A stretch of 64,000 nt of DNA from Streptomyces fulvoviolaceus (lineage in GTDB: Bacteria; Actinomycetota; Actinomycetes; Streptomycetales; Streptomycetaceae). Positions 35,846-44,364 of the stretch are shown here, one piece after another; the stretch's first letter is position 1; every line of letters begins with the position of its first letter. The notes beneath the pieces were generated by a model. That model searched no databases. It had not been told where the DNA came from and saw nothing but the letters and a program-made list of their open reading frames with translations. Made by a program: the position numbers and the translations under genes. The stretch spans positions 62,001 through 126,000 of the forward strand of contig NZ_JOEY01000003.1 of the NCBI RefSeq assembly GCF_000718165.1, in the 5' to 3' direction.

Positions 35846-37324
35846 ATGGACCTCGAGACGTTCCGCAAGCTGGCCACCGACCGCCGTGTCGTCCCGGTCA
35901 CCCGCAAGCTCCTCGCCGACGGCGACACCCCGGTCGCGCTCTACCGCAAGCTCGCCGCCGAGCGCCCCGGCACGTTCCTGCTGGAGTCCGCGGAGAACGG
36001 CCGCTCCTGGTCCCGGTACTCGTTCGTGGGCGTGCGCTCGGCCGCGACCTTGACGGCCCGCGACGGCCAGGCCCACTGGCTCGGCAGCCCGCCCGTCGGC
36101 GTCCCGGTCGACGGCGACCCCCTCGCCGCCCTGCGCGCCACCATCGAGACCTTGCACACCCCGCACCAGGAGGGCCTGCCGCCCTTCACCGGCGGCATGG
36201 TCGGATACCTCGGCTACGACATCGTGCGCCGCCTGGAGAAGATCGGCCCCGGCGAGCGCGACGACCTGAAGCTCCCCGAGCTGACCATGCTCCTCACCAG
36301 CGACCTCGCCGTCATGGACCACTGGGAGGGCTCGGTCCTGCTGATCGCCAACGCGATCAACCACAACGACCTCGACACGGGCGTCGACGAGGCCTACGCG
36401 GACGCGGTGGCCCGCCTGGACGCCATGGAGGCGGACCTCTCGCGCGCGGTGGCCCAGCCGCCCGCCGTCCTCCCGCCCTCCGAACTCCCCGAGTACACCG
36501 CGCTCTGGGGCGGCCCCGACTTCCAGGAGGCCGTCGAGGACATCAAGGAGCGCATCCGGGCGGGCGAGGCCTTCCAGGTCGTGCCGTCGCAGCGCTTCGA
36601 GACGCCGTGCACGGCAAGCGCGCTGGACGTCTACCGGGTCCTCAGGGCGACCAACCCCTCCCCGTACATGTACCTCTTCCGCTTCGACGGCTTCGACGTC
36701 GTGGGCTCCTCCCCGGAGGCCCTGGTCAAGGTCGAGGACGGGCGGGCGATGGTCCACCCCATCGCCGGCACGCGGTGGCGCGGGGCGACCCCGCAGGAGG
36801 ACCAGGCCCTCGCCGACGAGCTCCTCGCCGACCCGAAGGAGCGCGCCGAGCACCTCATGCTCGTCGACCTCGGGCGCAACGACCTCGGACGGGTCTGCGA
36901 GCCGGGTTCGGTCGAGGTCGTCGACTTCATGTCCGTCGAGCGGTACTCCCACGTCATGCACATCGTGTCGACGGTGACCGGCAAGGTCGCCGAGGGCCGC
37001 ACCGCCTTCGACGTCCTCACGGCCTGCTTCCCGGCCGGCACGCTCTCCGGCGCGCCCAAGCCCCGCGCGATGCAGATCATCGACGAACTCGAGCCGTCCC
37101 GGCGGGGTTTGTACGGCGGCTGCGTCGGCTACCTCGACTTCGCCGGCGACTCCGACACCGCCATCGCCATCCGCACGGCCCTGCTCCGGGACGGCACGGC
37201 CTACGTCCAGGCGGGCGCCGGCATCGTCGCCGACTCCGACCCGCTCGCCGAGGACCAGGAGTGCCGCAACAAGGCGGCGGCGGTGCTTCGGGCGGTGCAC
37301 ACAGCGAACCGGCTGAGCAAATAG
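35846..37324 (+). CDS. trpE: Anthranilate synthase component I
   Basis: 492 residues, first committed step of tryptophan synthesis (chorismate plus ammonia to anthranilate). The N-terminal domain carries [19 protein letters not shown]; the LLES segment is part of the tryptophan feedback site in characterised TrpE. The C-terminal chorismate-binding domain has [40 protein letters not shown] and [15 protein letters not shown] at 35846 with AAGG upstream. The amidotransferase partner TrpG is not in this window, and there is no Trp-rich leader peptide before it. Confidence 0.96.
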   Translation: MDLETFRKLATDRRVVPVTRKLLADGDTPVALYRKLAAERPGTFLLESAENGRSWSRYSFVGVRSAATLTARDGQAHWLGSPPVGVPVDGDPLAALRATIETLHTPHQEGLPPFTGGMVGYLGYDIVRRLEKIGPGERDDLKLPELTMLLTSDLAVMDHWEGSVLLIANAINHNDLDTGVDEAYADAVARLDAMEADLSRAVAQPPAVLPPSELPEYTALWGGPDFQEAVEDIKERIRAGEAFQVVPSQRFETPCTASALDVYRVLRATNPSPYMYLFRFDGFDVVGSSPEALVKVEDGRAMVHPIAGTRWRGATPQEDQALADELLADPKERAEHLMLVDLGRNDLGRVCEPGSVEVVDFMSVERYSHVMHIVSTVTGKVAEGRTAFDVLTACFPAGTLSGAPKPRAMQIIDELEPSRRGLYGGCVGYLDFAGDSDTAIAIRTALLRDGTAYVQAGAGIVADSDPLAEDQECRNKAAAVLRAVHTANRLSK

Positions 37325-37338
37325 GGCGCTTCTCACGG

Positions 37339-37366
37339 AACCCCGGGTGACGGTTCGCCCGGGGTT
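37339..37366 (+). terminator. Stem-loop after trpE
   Basis: AACCCCGGGTG (37339-37349) pairs with CGCCCGGGGTT (37356-37366), an 11-bp stem with one T-G pair and a six-base loop, starting 15 bp after the trpE stop. Likely terminator of hisI-trpE, although the next gene is co-oriented and read-through is possible. Confidence 0.75.
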
Positions 37367-37384
37367 CGGGCGATAGTGGGGTAC

Positions 37385-38017
37385 GTGACTGCCGTACCTC
37401 ACCCCCGTTCCGAAGCCGCCGGGCCCGCCCGGGCCGGCCGCCTCAGCCTCGCCGTGGCCCTCATTTCGGGTGCGCTCGGCGCGACCGTGGCGCTGCTCGC
37501 GACCCGTCAGCAGTGGTCGGAGGGCACCGCGACGGTGGCCGGCGGCACCTTCCCCCTGACCGCCAAGGGCAGTGACGTCACGGGCGTTCCCGCGGCGCTC
37601 GCCATAGTGGGCCTCGCCGCGCTCGTCGCCGTCTTTGCCGTCCGCAAGGCAGGCCGCTTCGCGGTCTCCGCCCTGCTCGCGCTCTCCGGCGCCGGCACGG
37701 TCGCCGCGGCGCTGCTCGGTGCGGGTGACTCGTCCGCGCTCGACGAGCAGGCGGCGCGGGCGTCCGGCGACACGTCGGCCACGGTTGCCTCTCTGAGCCA
37801 CACCGCCTGGCCGTACGTCGCGGCCGTCGGCGGGGCGCTGATTCTGCTCGCGGGTCTGCTCGCGCTGCGCTATGGGCGGCTGTGGCCTGCGATGTCCAGC
37901 CGGTACGAGCGGAACGGGGCGCCTCGGGTGCGTCGTAAGGCGCCCGTCGTCGATCTGGACCGGCCTGAGGACGTCTGGAAGGCGCTCGATCGGGGCGAAG
38001 ACCCCACGGGGGCGTAA
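37385..38017 (+). CDS. Trp-region conserved membrane protein (TIGR02234 family)
   Basis: 210 residues with four membrane segments (about 20-40, 67-85, 90-112, 140-160), a loop QQWSEGTATVAGGTFPLTAKGSDVTG between the first two, and a cytoplasmic C-terminus with RRKAPVVDLDRPEDVWKALDRGEDPT. This fits the actinobacterial family found beside trp genes. I chose GTG at 37385; GTG at 37376 is also in frame and neither has a good ribosome-binding site, so it may be leaderless. Function unknown; the location suggests a link to tryptophan or indole handling. Confidence 0.87.
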   Translation: MTAVPHPRSEAAGPARAGRLSLAVALISGALGATVALLATRQQWSEGTATVAGGTFPLTAKGSDVTGVPAALAIVGLAALVAVFAVRKAGRFAVSALLALSGAGTVAAALLGAGDSSALDEQAARASGDTSATVASLSHTAWPYVAAVGGALILLAGLLALRYGRLWPAMSSRYERNGAPRVRRKAPVVDLDRPEDVWKALDRGEDPTGA

Positions 38018-38044
38018 CGCTCCGCTGGGAGGCCCGTTGTGAGC

Positions 38045-38112
38045 CTGCGGGCCGGTGGGGGCTGGTCGCGCCCACGCGGCGGAGCCGCATATCGATACAG
38101 CCCCGCGCCCCT
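38045..38112 (+). repeat. Intergenic repeat element (copy 1)
   Basis: The block starts CTGCGGGCCGGTGGGGGCTG and ends CCCCGCGCCCCT. It matches the reverse complement of 40136-40205 with only a few differences (shared cores GGCTGGTCGCGCCC, CGCGGCGG and AGCCGCA). It lies between the trp-associated membrane gene and the HGxxPAAW gene. Elements like this recur widely in Streptomyces intergenic DNA. Confidence 0.85.
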
Positions 38113-38224
38113 CGGGCGGGCCAGGGTGACCCCCGGATAGACCGCACCCGCGCGTGCGGGACAATGGACCTTGAGCGTCCGGCTCAGACACGTACGAGAC
38201 GTACACAGCAACGAGGAGCAAGTC

Positions 38225-38479
38225 ATGGCGGGCAGCAGCCACGGTCACACCCCGGCCGCCTGGACCGGTGTCACAATTTCGTTCATCGGGTTCTGCGTCG
38301 CGGGCGCCTTCATGGTGATGGCTCAGCCGGTGGGCTTCTGGGCCGGCGTGGCGGTCGTGTTCCTCGGCGGCGTGGTCGGCTGGGTCATGAGCGCGATGGG
38401 CCTGGGCCAGCCGAAGGACGCGCACGAGGTCTTCCAGGCCAAGGTGGCGAAGATCGAGTCGGCCGGCGCCAAGAGCTGA
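38225..38479 (+). CDS. HGxxPAAW-family small membrane protein
   Basis: 84 residues containing HGHTPAAW at 6-13, the motif that names this actinobacterial family. Two membrane helices follow (TGVTISFIGFCVAGAFMVM and FWAGVAVVFLGGVVGWVMSAM), then a charged tail QPKDAHEVFQAKVAKIESA. ATG at 38225 with GAGGAG upstream. It sits in the trp region between the TIGR02234 protein and a DUF2752 protein. Function unknown. Confidence 0.9.
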   Translation: MAGSSHGHTPAAWTGVTISFIGFCVAGAFMVMAQPVGFWAGVAVVFLGGVVGWVMSAMGLGQPKDAHEVFQAKVAKIESAGAKS

Positions 38480-38572
38480 ACGTCGTACGGCTCGTTCGCG
38501 TACGACTTCTCCGAGGGGCGATCCGGTGCCGGATCGCCCCTTACGCGTGCGTGGCGGCCGTATGGGGGCAGA

Positions 38573-39019
38573 ATGCGAGACGTGAACGCCGACAGCCAGA
38601 GGGTGACGCCGTCCGCCGCCGGGTCCGTGGCAGCGCGGCTCGCCGTCCCCGCCGGGGTGCTCGCGGCCGTCGCCGGAGCCTTCGCCTACGTGGGGACCGT
38701 GGACCCCAACCAGCCCGGCCACTACCCCGTCTGCCCCCTCCTGCGCATCACCGGCATGTACTGCCCCGGCTGCGGCGGCCTGCGCAGCGCGCACGCGTTC
38801 ATCCACGGGGACTTCCTGGCCGCGCTCCAGGACAACGCGGCGGCCGTTGTGGGCTATCTGGGCTTCGCCGTGCTGTGGACCGTCTGGGTGGTCCGTGCGG
38901 CGCGCGGCCGGCCGCTGCGGCTCGACCTCGGGCCGGTGCACCTGTGGACCGTGGGCGCGTTGCTGCTGGTCTTCACGGTTGTCCGGAACCTGCCGTTCGG
39001 TGGCTGGCTACACCCTTGA
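38573..39019 (+). CDS. DUF2752 membrane protein
   Basis: 148 residues with the DUF2752 signature CPLLRITGMYCPGCGGLRSAHAFIHGD (Cys pair in CPGCG, then R and HGD) between membrane helices at about 22-42, 82-102 and 118-136. The Cys-rich loop could bind a metal or haem, but no function is established. ATG at 38573 is the first start compatible with the family. Same strand as the trp genes, 120 bp before trpC. Confidence 0.88.
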   Translation: MRDVNADSQRVTPSAAGSVAARLAVPAGVLAAVAGAFAYVGTVDPNQPGHYPVCPLLRITGMYCPGCGGLRSAHAFIHGDFLAALQDNAAAVVGYLGFAVLWTVWVVRAARGRPLRLDLGPVHLWTVGALLLVFTVVRNLPFGGWLHP

Positions 39020-39138
39020 TCAACTGGCGAATGTCCAGGTAGTGGGACCGGCGTCAACCGGATGTGAGGCCTACGCCCTCCTCCGGATACCATCGATGTG
39101 ACCATGGGTTTTCAACCGTCCGGAAGGGGGCCGCTCGC

Positions 39139-39948
39139 GTGAGTGTGCTCGACGAGATCATCGACGGCGTCCGTGCCGACCTCGCGGAACGGCAGGCGCG
39201 CGTCAGCCTCGACGAGCTCAAGGAGCGCGCGGCCAAGGCTCCCGCCGCCAAGGACGGCGTCGCCGCCCTGCGCGGCGACGGCGTCAAGGTCATCTGCGAG
39301 GTCAAGCGCTCCAGCCCGTCCAAGGGCGCGCTGGCCGCGATCGCCGACCCGGCCGCCCTCGCCGCGGACTACGAGGCGGGCGGCGCGGCCGTCATCTCCG
39401 TCCTCACCGAGGAGCGCCGCTTCGGCGGCTCGCTGGCCGACCTGGAGGCCGTCCGCGCGCGCGTGGACATCCCGGTCCTGCGCAAGGACTTCATCGTCAC
39501 GTCGTACCAGCTCTGGGAGGCCCGGGCCTACGGCGCCGACCTCGCGCTGCTCATCGTCGCGGCCCTGGACCAGCCCGCCCTGGAGTCCCTGATCGAGCGC
39601 GCCGAGTCCATCGGGCTCACCCCGCTCGTCGAGGTCCACGACGAGGACGAGGTCGAGCGCGCGGTGGATGCCGGCGCGAAGATCATCGGCGTCAACGCGC
39701 GTAACCTCAAGACCCTCGAGGTCGACCGCGGGGTGTTCGAGCGGGTCGCCCCCGAGATCCCCGCCCACCTCGTCAAGGTCGCCGAGTCCGGCGTCCGCGG
39801 CCCGCACGACCTCATCGCGTACGCCAACGCCGGCGCCGACGCGGTCCTGGTCGGCGAGTCCCTGGTCACCGGCAAGGACCCGAAGTCGGCGGTCTCCGAC
39901 CTGGTCGCGGCGGGCGAACACCCCGCACTGCGACACGGCCGGGGATGA
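39139..39948 (+). CDS. trpC: Indole-3-glycerol-phosphate synthase
   Basis: 269-residue TIM barrel that closes the indole ring from CdRP. Family motifs: [11 protein letters not shown] with the catalytic lysine, [23 protein letters not shown] and VAESGVRG. It is monofunctional, with no TrpF domain, in agreement with PriA supplying that step. GTG at 39139 follows GGAAGGGGG by eight bases. First gene of trpC-trpM-trpB-trpA. Confidence 0.96.
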   Translation: MSVLDEIIDGVRADLAERQARVSLDELKERAAKAPAAKDGVAALRGDGVKVICEVKRSSPSKGALAAIADPAALAADYEAGGAAVISVLTEERRFGGSLADLEAVRARVDIPVLRKDFIVTSYQLWEARAYGADLALLIVAALDQPALESLIERAESIGLTPLVEVHDEDEVERAVDAGAKIIGVNARNLKTLEVDRGVFERVAPEIPAHLVKVAESGVRGPHDLIAYANAGADAVLVGESLVTGKDPKSAVSDLVAAGEHPALRHGRG

Positions 39949-39970
39949 TCTCCCGGTAGGATCGGCCCCG

Positions 39971-40213
39971 ATGACGCTCACGACGACAACCATGGACAGG
40001 TACGCCCGCCTCGCGCGCGGCTGCCGCCCCCGTGGCTGCCGCGCGCCCGCACGCAGGGTGCACGGACGACGTGTGCGATACGTCATCGGAGACGAACCTG
40101 GCCAGGTGAACGGCATGCGATGGCAGCGCCCCTTCAGGGGCGCGGGGCTCTGTTTGATTTGCGGCTACCGCCGCGCGGGCGCGACCAGCCACAGCGGTCC
40201 CGCAGCCAACTGA
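39971..40213 (+). CDS. trpM: Tryptophan biosynthesis modulator TrpM, with repeat-derived C-terminus
   Basis: 80-codon frame between trpC and trpB, starting ATG at 39971 (a second ATG at 39992 is possible). The basic core DRYARLARGCRPRGCRAPAR and the RYVIGDEPGQVNGMRWQR segment match TrpM (formerly TrpX), the small protein in S. coelicolor trpCXBA reported to modulate tryptophan synthesis and development. From about residue 53 the frame runs through an intergenic repeat element (40124-40205), so the last ~28 residues (PFRGAGLCLICGYRR...) look acquired. Whether they are functional is unknown. The stop is 59 bp before trpB. Confidence 0.8.
   Translation: MTLTTTTMDRYARLARGCRPRGCRAPARRVHGRRVRYVIGDEPGQVNGMRWQRPFRGAGLCLICGYRRAGATSHSGPAAN
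40124..40205 (-). repeat. Intergenic repeat element (copy 2, inverted) inside trpM 3' end
   Basis: Read on the minus strand, 40205-40136 matches the element at 38045-38112 closely (CTGCGGGACCGCTGTGGCTG at the start and CCCCGCGCCCCT at the end). It is followed by a perfect stem GCGCCCCT-TC-AGGGGCGC at 40126-40143. The element overlaps the last third of trpM and lies just upstream of trpB. Confidence 0.85.
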
Positions 40214-40272
40214 GAATCCCTGCCCCCACGGCGATCAGTGATCCCAACACACACTCATCGTGAGGTTTCCGC

Positions 40273-41556
40273 ATGCCCAGCGAGTTCTTCATTCCCGACC
40301 CCGAGGGTCAAGTACCCAGCACCGAAGGCTACTTCGGCGCGTTCGGCGGCAAGTTCATCCCGGAGGCCCTCGTCGCCGCCGTGGACGAGGTCGCCGTCGA
40401 GTACGACAAGGCCAAGCACGACCCGGAGTTCGCCCGAGAACTGGACGACCTCCTCGTCAACTACACCGGCAGGCCAAGCGCGTTCACCGAGGTCCCCCGC
40501 TTCGCCGAACACGCCGGAGGCTCCCGCGTGTTCCTCAAGCGCGAGGACCTCAACCACACCGGCTCGCACAAGATCAACAACGTGCTCGGCCAGGCCCTGC
40601 TCACCAAGCGCATGGGCAAGACCCGCGTCATCGCCGAGACCGGCGCCGGTCAGCACGGCGTCGCGACGGCGACGGCCTGCGCGCTGTTCGGCCTCGAGTG
40701 CACCATCTACATGGGCGAGATCGACACCCAGCGCCAGGCGCTGAACGTGGCCCGGATGCGCATGCTCGGCGCCGAGGTCATCGCCGTGAAGTCCGGCAGC
40801 CGCACGCTGAAGGACGCGATCAACGAGGCGTTCCGCGACTGGGTCGCCAACGTCGACCACACGCACTACCTCTTCGGCACCGTCGCCGGTCCGCACCCCT
40901 TCCCGGCGATGGTCCGCGACTTCCACCGCGTCATCGGCGTCGAGGCCCGCCGCCAGATCCTGGAGCGCGCGGGCCGCCTCCCCGACGCGGCCATCGCCTG
41001 CGTCGGCGGCGGCTCCAACGCCATCGGCCTCTTCCACGCCTTCATCCCGGACGCGGACGTACGCCTCATCGGCTGCGAACCGGCCGGACACGGCGTCGAG
41101 ACCGGCGAGCACGCGGCCACCCTGACCGCGGGCGAGCCCGGCATCCTGCACGGCTCCCGCTCCTACGTCCTCCAGGACGAGGAGGGCCAGATCACCGAGC
41201 CGTACTCCATCTCGGCCGGTCTGGACTATCCGGGCATCGGCCCCGAGCACTCCTACCTCAAGGACAGTGGCCGTGCCGAGTACCGCGCGGTCACCGACGA
41301 CGCGGCCATGCAGGCCCTGCGCCTGCTGTCGCGGACCGAGGGCATCATCCCGGCCATCGAGAGCGCCCACGCGCTGGCCGGTGCCCTGGAGGTCGGCAAG
41401 GAGCTGGGCAAGGACGGGCTGATCGTGATCAACCTGTCCGGCCGCGGTGACAAGGACATGGACACGGCCGCGCGGTACTTCGGCCTGTACGACACCGACG
41501 CCGAGGTCGCGGCCAACGCCGCCGACATCGCCGAGATCGAGGGGGACGCCAAGTGA
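40273..41556 (+). CDS. trpB: Tryptophan synthase beta subunit
   Basis: PLP enzyme joining indole and serine to make tryptophan. 427 residues of the TrpB1 type. [13 protein letters not shown] contains the PLP Schiff-base Lys100; [15 protein letters not shown] and the phosphate-binding [10 protein letters not shown] are intact. ATG at 40273. It overlaps trpA by four bases, giving the usual 1:1 alpha-beta coupling. Confidence 0.98.
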   Translation: MPSEFFIPDPEGQVPSTEGYFGAFGGKFIPEALVAAVDEVAVEYDKAKHDPEFARELDDLLVNYTGRPSAFTEVPRFAEHAGGSRVFLKREDLNHTGSHKINNVLGQALLTKRMGKTRVIAETGAGQHGVATATACALFGLECTIYMGEIDTQRQALNVARMRMLGAEVIAVKSGSRTLKDAINEAFRDWVANVDHTHYLFGTVAGPHPFPAMVRDFHRVIGVEARRQILERAGRLPDAAIACVGGGSNAIGLFHAFIPDADVRLIGCEPAGHGVETGEHAATLTAGEPGILHGSRSYVLQDEEGQITEPYSISAGLDYPGIGPEHSYLKDSGRAEYRAVTDDAAMQALRLLSRTEGIIPAIESAHALAGALEVGKELGKDGLIVINLSGRGDKDMDTAARYFGLYDTDAEVAANAADIAEIEGDAK

Positions 41557-42389
41557 GCGGGGCTGAATTCATCGGCGGACAGCGGCAGCTGCTGTCGGAC
41601 ACCCTCGCCGCCGCCAAGGCCGAGGGCCGCTCCGCCCTCATCGCCTACCTCCCGGCCGGGTTCCCGACCGTGGACGGCGGCATCGAGGCGATCAAGGCCG
41701 TCTTCGACGGCGGCGCGGACATCGTCGAGGTGGGTCTGCCGCACAGCGACCCCGTCCTCGACGGGCCCGTCATCCAGACCGCCGACGACATCGCCCTGCG
41801 CGGCGGCCTCAAGATCGCGGACGTCATGCGGACGGTCAAGGAGGCCTACGCGGCCACCGGGAAGCCGGTGCTCGTGATGACGTACTGGAACCCGATCGAC
41901 CGCTACGGCGTCGAGCGCTTCACCACCGAGCTGGCCGAGGTGGGCGGGGCGGGCTGCATCCTGCCCGACCTGCCCGTGCAGGAGTCGGCGCTGTGGAGGG
42001 AGCACGCCGAGAAGCACGGGCTCGCCACGGCCTTCGTGGTCGCGCCCAGCAGCAAGGACGCGCGACTCGCCGAGATCACCGCGGCGGGCAGCGGCTTCGT
42101 CTACGCCGCCTCGCTGATGGGCGTCACGGGTACTCGTGCGTCCGTGGGCGCGCAGGCGCAGGACCTGGTCGAGCGCACCCGGGCCACCGGCACCGACCTG
42201 CCCGTCTGCGTCGGCCTCGGCGTCTCCAACGCCGAGCAGGCCGCCGAGGTGGCCGGCTTCGCCGACGGCGTGATCGTCGGCTCGGCCTTCGTGAAGCGGA
42301 TGCTGGACGCGCCGGACGACAAGGCCGGCATCGAGGCCGTCCGTGCGCTCGCGGGCGACCTCGCGAAGGGCGTGCGCGGACAGGCGTAA
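41553..42389 (+). CDS. trpA: Tryptophan synthase alpha subunit
   Basis: 278-residue TIM barrel that cleaves indole-3-glycerol phosphate and channels indole to TrpB. Catalytic Glu59 ([10 protein letters not shown]) and Asp70 (VLDGP) match Glu49 and Asp60 of the enteric enzyme. GTG at 41553 overlaps the trpB stop. A perfect 13-bp hairpin follows 35 bp after the stop. Confidence 0.98.
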   Translation: MSGAEFIGGQRQLLSDTLAAAKAEGRSALIAYLPAGFPTVDGGIEAIKAVFDGGADIVEVGLPHSDPVLDGPVIQTADDIALRGGLKIADVMRTVKEAYAATGKPVLVMTYWNPIDRYGVERFTTELAEVGGAGCILPDLPVQESALWREHAEKHGLATAFVVAPSSKDARLAEITAAGSGFVYAASLMGVTGTRASVGAQAQDLVERTRATGTDLPVCVGLGVSNAEQAAEVAGFADGVIVGSAFVKRMLDAPDDKAGIEAVRALAGDLAKGVRGQA

Positions 42390-42424
42390 CAGCAGAATCG
42401 GTCCCTCGTACGGGTGGACCTGGG

Positions 42425-42453
42425 ACCGGGGAGGCGCGGTGCGCCTCCCCGGT
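42425..42453 (+). terminator. 13-bp perfect stem-loop after trpA
   Basis: ACCGGGGAGGCGC (42425-42437) pairs perfectly with GCGCCTCCCCGGT (42441-42453) around a GGT loop. It closes the trpCMBA operon 15 bp before the start of the DsbA-like gene. Confidence 0.9.
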
Positions 42454-42467
42454 TCGTTCTGCGGGGT

Positions 42468-43247
42468 GTGAGCGAGAAGAACCGTGAGGGAAAGCGCACC
42501 GCCCGGGAGCGGCTGGCGGAAGAGCGCGAGAAGCAGAAGTCCGCGGAGAAGCGGCGCCGATTGCTGATCGTGGGCGCGAGCGTCGTCTGCGTCCTGGGTC
42601 TCGCGGCGGTGATCGGCGTCGTCGCGGCGAACTCCGGCAAGGACGACGACAGCAGCGACTCCGCGGGCCCGGTCGTGGCGCCCTCGGGGGCCAACGGCGA
42701 GGACAGCCTCGCCATCCCGGTCGGCAAGGAGAGCGCCAAGTCGACGCTCACCGTCTGGGAGGACTTCCGCTGCCCCGCCTGCAAGGCCTTCGAGACGGCG
42801 TACCGCCCGACGATCCACGAGCTGACCGAGTCCGGCGAGCTCAAGGTGGAGTACCACCTGGCGACGATCATCGACGGCAACATGGGCGGCACCGGCTCCC
42901 GCAACGCGGCCAACGCCGCGGCCTGCGCCCAGGACGCCGGGAAGTTCACCGCGTACCACGACGTGCTCTTCGAGAACCAGCCGACCGAGACCGACGACGC
43001 CTACGCCAAGAACAGCAAGCTCCTCGAACTGGCGGCCAAGGTCGACGGGCTCGACACGTCCACGTTCCGGACGTGTGTCGAGAAGGGCACCCACAACAGC
43101 TGGGTCCAGAAGTCCGCGGCGGCCTTCCGCAACGGCGGTTTCTCCGGCACGCCGACCGTCCTGTTCAACGGCACGAACATCTACGCGGACCAGACGATGA
43201 CCCCGGCGAAGCTGAAGCAGCAGGTGCAGGAGGCGGCCAAGGGGTAA
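42468..43247 (+). CDS. Membrane-anchored DsbA-like thioredoxin-fold protein (CPAC)
   Basis: 259 residues with the same design as the protein at 11198-12007: a highly charged cytoplasmic N-terminus (1-37), one membrane helix (about 38-58), a short Asp/Ser linker, then a DsbA-like domain with CPAC in EDFRCPACKAFE and the cis-Pro loop FSGTPTV. An additional Cys pair (AACAQD and RTCVEK) could form a structural disulfide. GTG at 42468; upstream starts would run through the trpA terminator. Likely a thiol oxidoreductase for exported proteins. Confidence 0.88.
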   Translation: MSEKNREGKRTARERLAEEREKQKSAEKRRRLLIVGASVVCVLGLAAVIGVVAANSGKDDDSSDSAGPVVAPSGANGEDSLAIPVGKESAKSTLTVWEDFRCPACKAFETAYRPTIHELTESGELKVEYHLATIIDGNMGGTGSRNAANAAACAQDAGKFTAYHDVLFENQPTETDDAYAKNSKLLELAAKVDGLDTSTFRTCVEKGTHNSWVQKSAAAFRNGGFSGTPTVLFNGTNIYADQTMTPAKLKQQVQEAAKG

Positions 43248-43341
43248 GAGTTTCCGGCCGGGATTCTGGCCTGCCCGTTATGCAGCCGTAGCCGGGCCGC
43301 TTGCCGTGGGCCCCGTCCGGCACGGTAGCGTCGACCCTGCC

Positions 43342-44313
43342 ATGGAACTTGCCTACATTCCCAGCCCGTCGCGCGGGGTGATCCACCTCGGCCCCATCCC
43401 GCTGCGCGGCTACGCGTTCTGCATCATCATCGGCGTCTTCGTAGCCGTCTGGCTCGGAAACAAGCGCTGGATCGCCCGGGGCGGGCGGGTCGGCACGGTC
43501 GCGGACATCGCGGTCTGGGCCGTGCCGTTCGGCCTCGTCGGCGGCCGGCTCTACCACGTGATCACGGACTACGAGCTGTACTTCAGCGAGGGCCGTGACT
43601 GGGTGGACGCCTTCAAGGTCTGGGAGGGCGGTCTCGGCATCTGGGGCGCGATCGCGCTCGGTGCGGTGGGCGCCTGGATCGGCTGCCGCAGCCGGGGCAT
43701 CCCGCTGCCTGCCTGGGCCGACGCCCTCGCGCCCGGCATCGCCCTCGCGCAGGCGATCGGCCGCTGGGGCAACTGGTTCAACCAGGAGCTGTACGGGCGG
43801 GAGACCGATCTTCCCTGGGCCCTGCACATCACCTCGTCGACCGACGGCCGGGTGCCGGGGTACTACCACCCGACCTTCCTGTACGAGTCGCTGTGGTGCA
43901 TCGGCGTCGCGCTCCTGGTGATCTGGGCGGACCGCCGCTTCAAGCTCGGGCACGGGCGGGCGTTCGCGCTGTACGTCGCCTCGTACTGCGTGGGCCGCTT
44001 CTGGATCGAGTACCTGCGCGTCGACGACGCCCACCACATCCTGGGCATGCGGCTCAACAACTGGACGGCGATCGTCGTCTTCCTGCTCGCGGTGCTGTAC
44101 TTCGTGGTGTCGGCGAAGAAGCGGCCGGGCCGGGAAGAGGTCGTGGAGCCCGGTGCGGAGACCGACGGTCCCGAGGCCGACGGCGACAAGGCCGAGTCGG
44201 AGACCGAGGCGGACAGCTCGGACGAGAAGGACGAGGCCAAGGCCGATTCCGAGGGCGATTCCGAGGCCGAGGCCGAGGTCAAGGACGACGCGGAGTCCGC
44301 GAAGAAGACCTGA
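43342..44313 (+). CDS. lgt: Prolipoprotein diacylglyceryl transferase, acidic C-terminal tail
   Basis: Transfers diacylglycerol from phosphatidylglycerol to the lipobox cysteine of prolipoproteins. 323 residues; seven membrane helices, with GGRLYHVITD, the Lgt signature GRWGNWFNQELYG, and CVGRFWIEYLRVDDAHH. The last ~60 residues are an extremely acidic tail (repeats of DSEGDSEAEAEVK type) not needed for the core enzyme. ATG at 43342. LspA, which acts next, is encoded at 3.1 kb. Confidence 0.96.
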   Translation: MELAYIPSPSRGVIHLGPIPLRGYAFCIIIGVFVAVWLGNKRWIARGGRVGTVADIAVWAVPFGLVGGRLYHVITDYELYFSEGRDWVDAFKVWEGGLGIWGAIALGAVGAWIGCRSRGIPLPAWADALAPGIALAQAIGRWGNWFNQELYGRETDLPWALHITSSTDGRVPGYYHPTFLYESLWCIGVALLVIWADRRFKLGHGRAFALYVASYCVGRFWIEYLRVDDAHHILGMRLNNWTAIVVFLLAVLYFVVSAKKRPGREEVVEPGAETDGPEADGDKAESETEADSSDEKDEAKADSEGDSEAEAEVKDDAESAKKT

Positions 44314-44332
44314 CGGTCGGTTGTACGTCGAT

Positions 44333-44362
44333 GAGGGCGCCCGGAGAGCTCCGGGCGCCCTC
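44333..44362. terminator. Bidirectional stem-loop between lgt and the CitE-type gene
   Basis: GAGGGCGCCCGGAG (44333-44346) and CTCCGGGCGCCCTC (44349-44362) form a 14-bp stem with a minimal loop, between two convergent stops (44313 plus, 44365 minus). It can serve both strands. Confidence 0.88.
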
Positions 44363-44364
44363 CG

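Noticed and set aside
35837..38941. 1034-codon minus-strand frame opposite trpE and beyond
   Set aside because: Crosses four plus-strand genes with good family matches, terminators and repeats.
38045..40205. Composite transposon bounded by inverted repeats
   Set aside because: No transposase or target-site duplication between the repeats; the enclosed genes are core trp-region genes.
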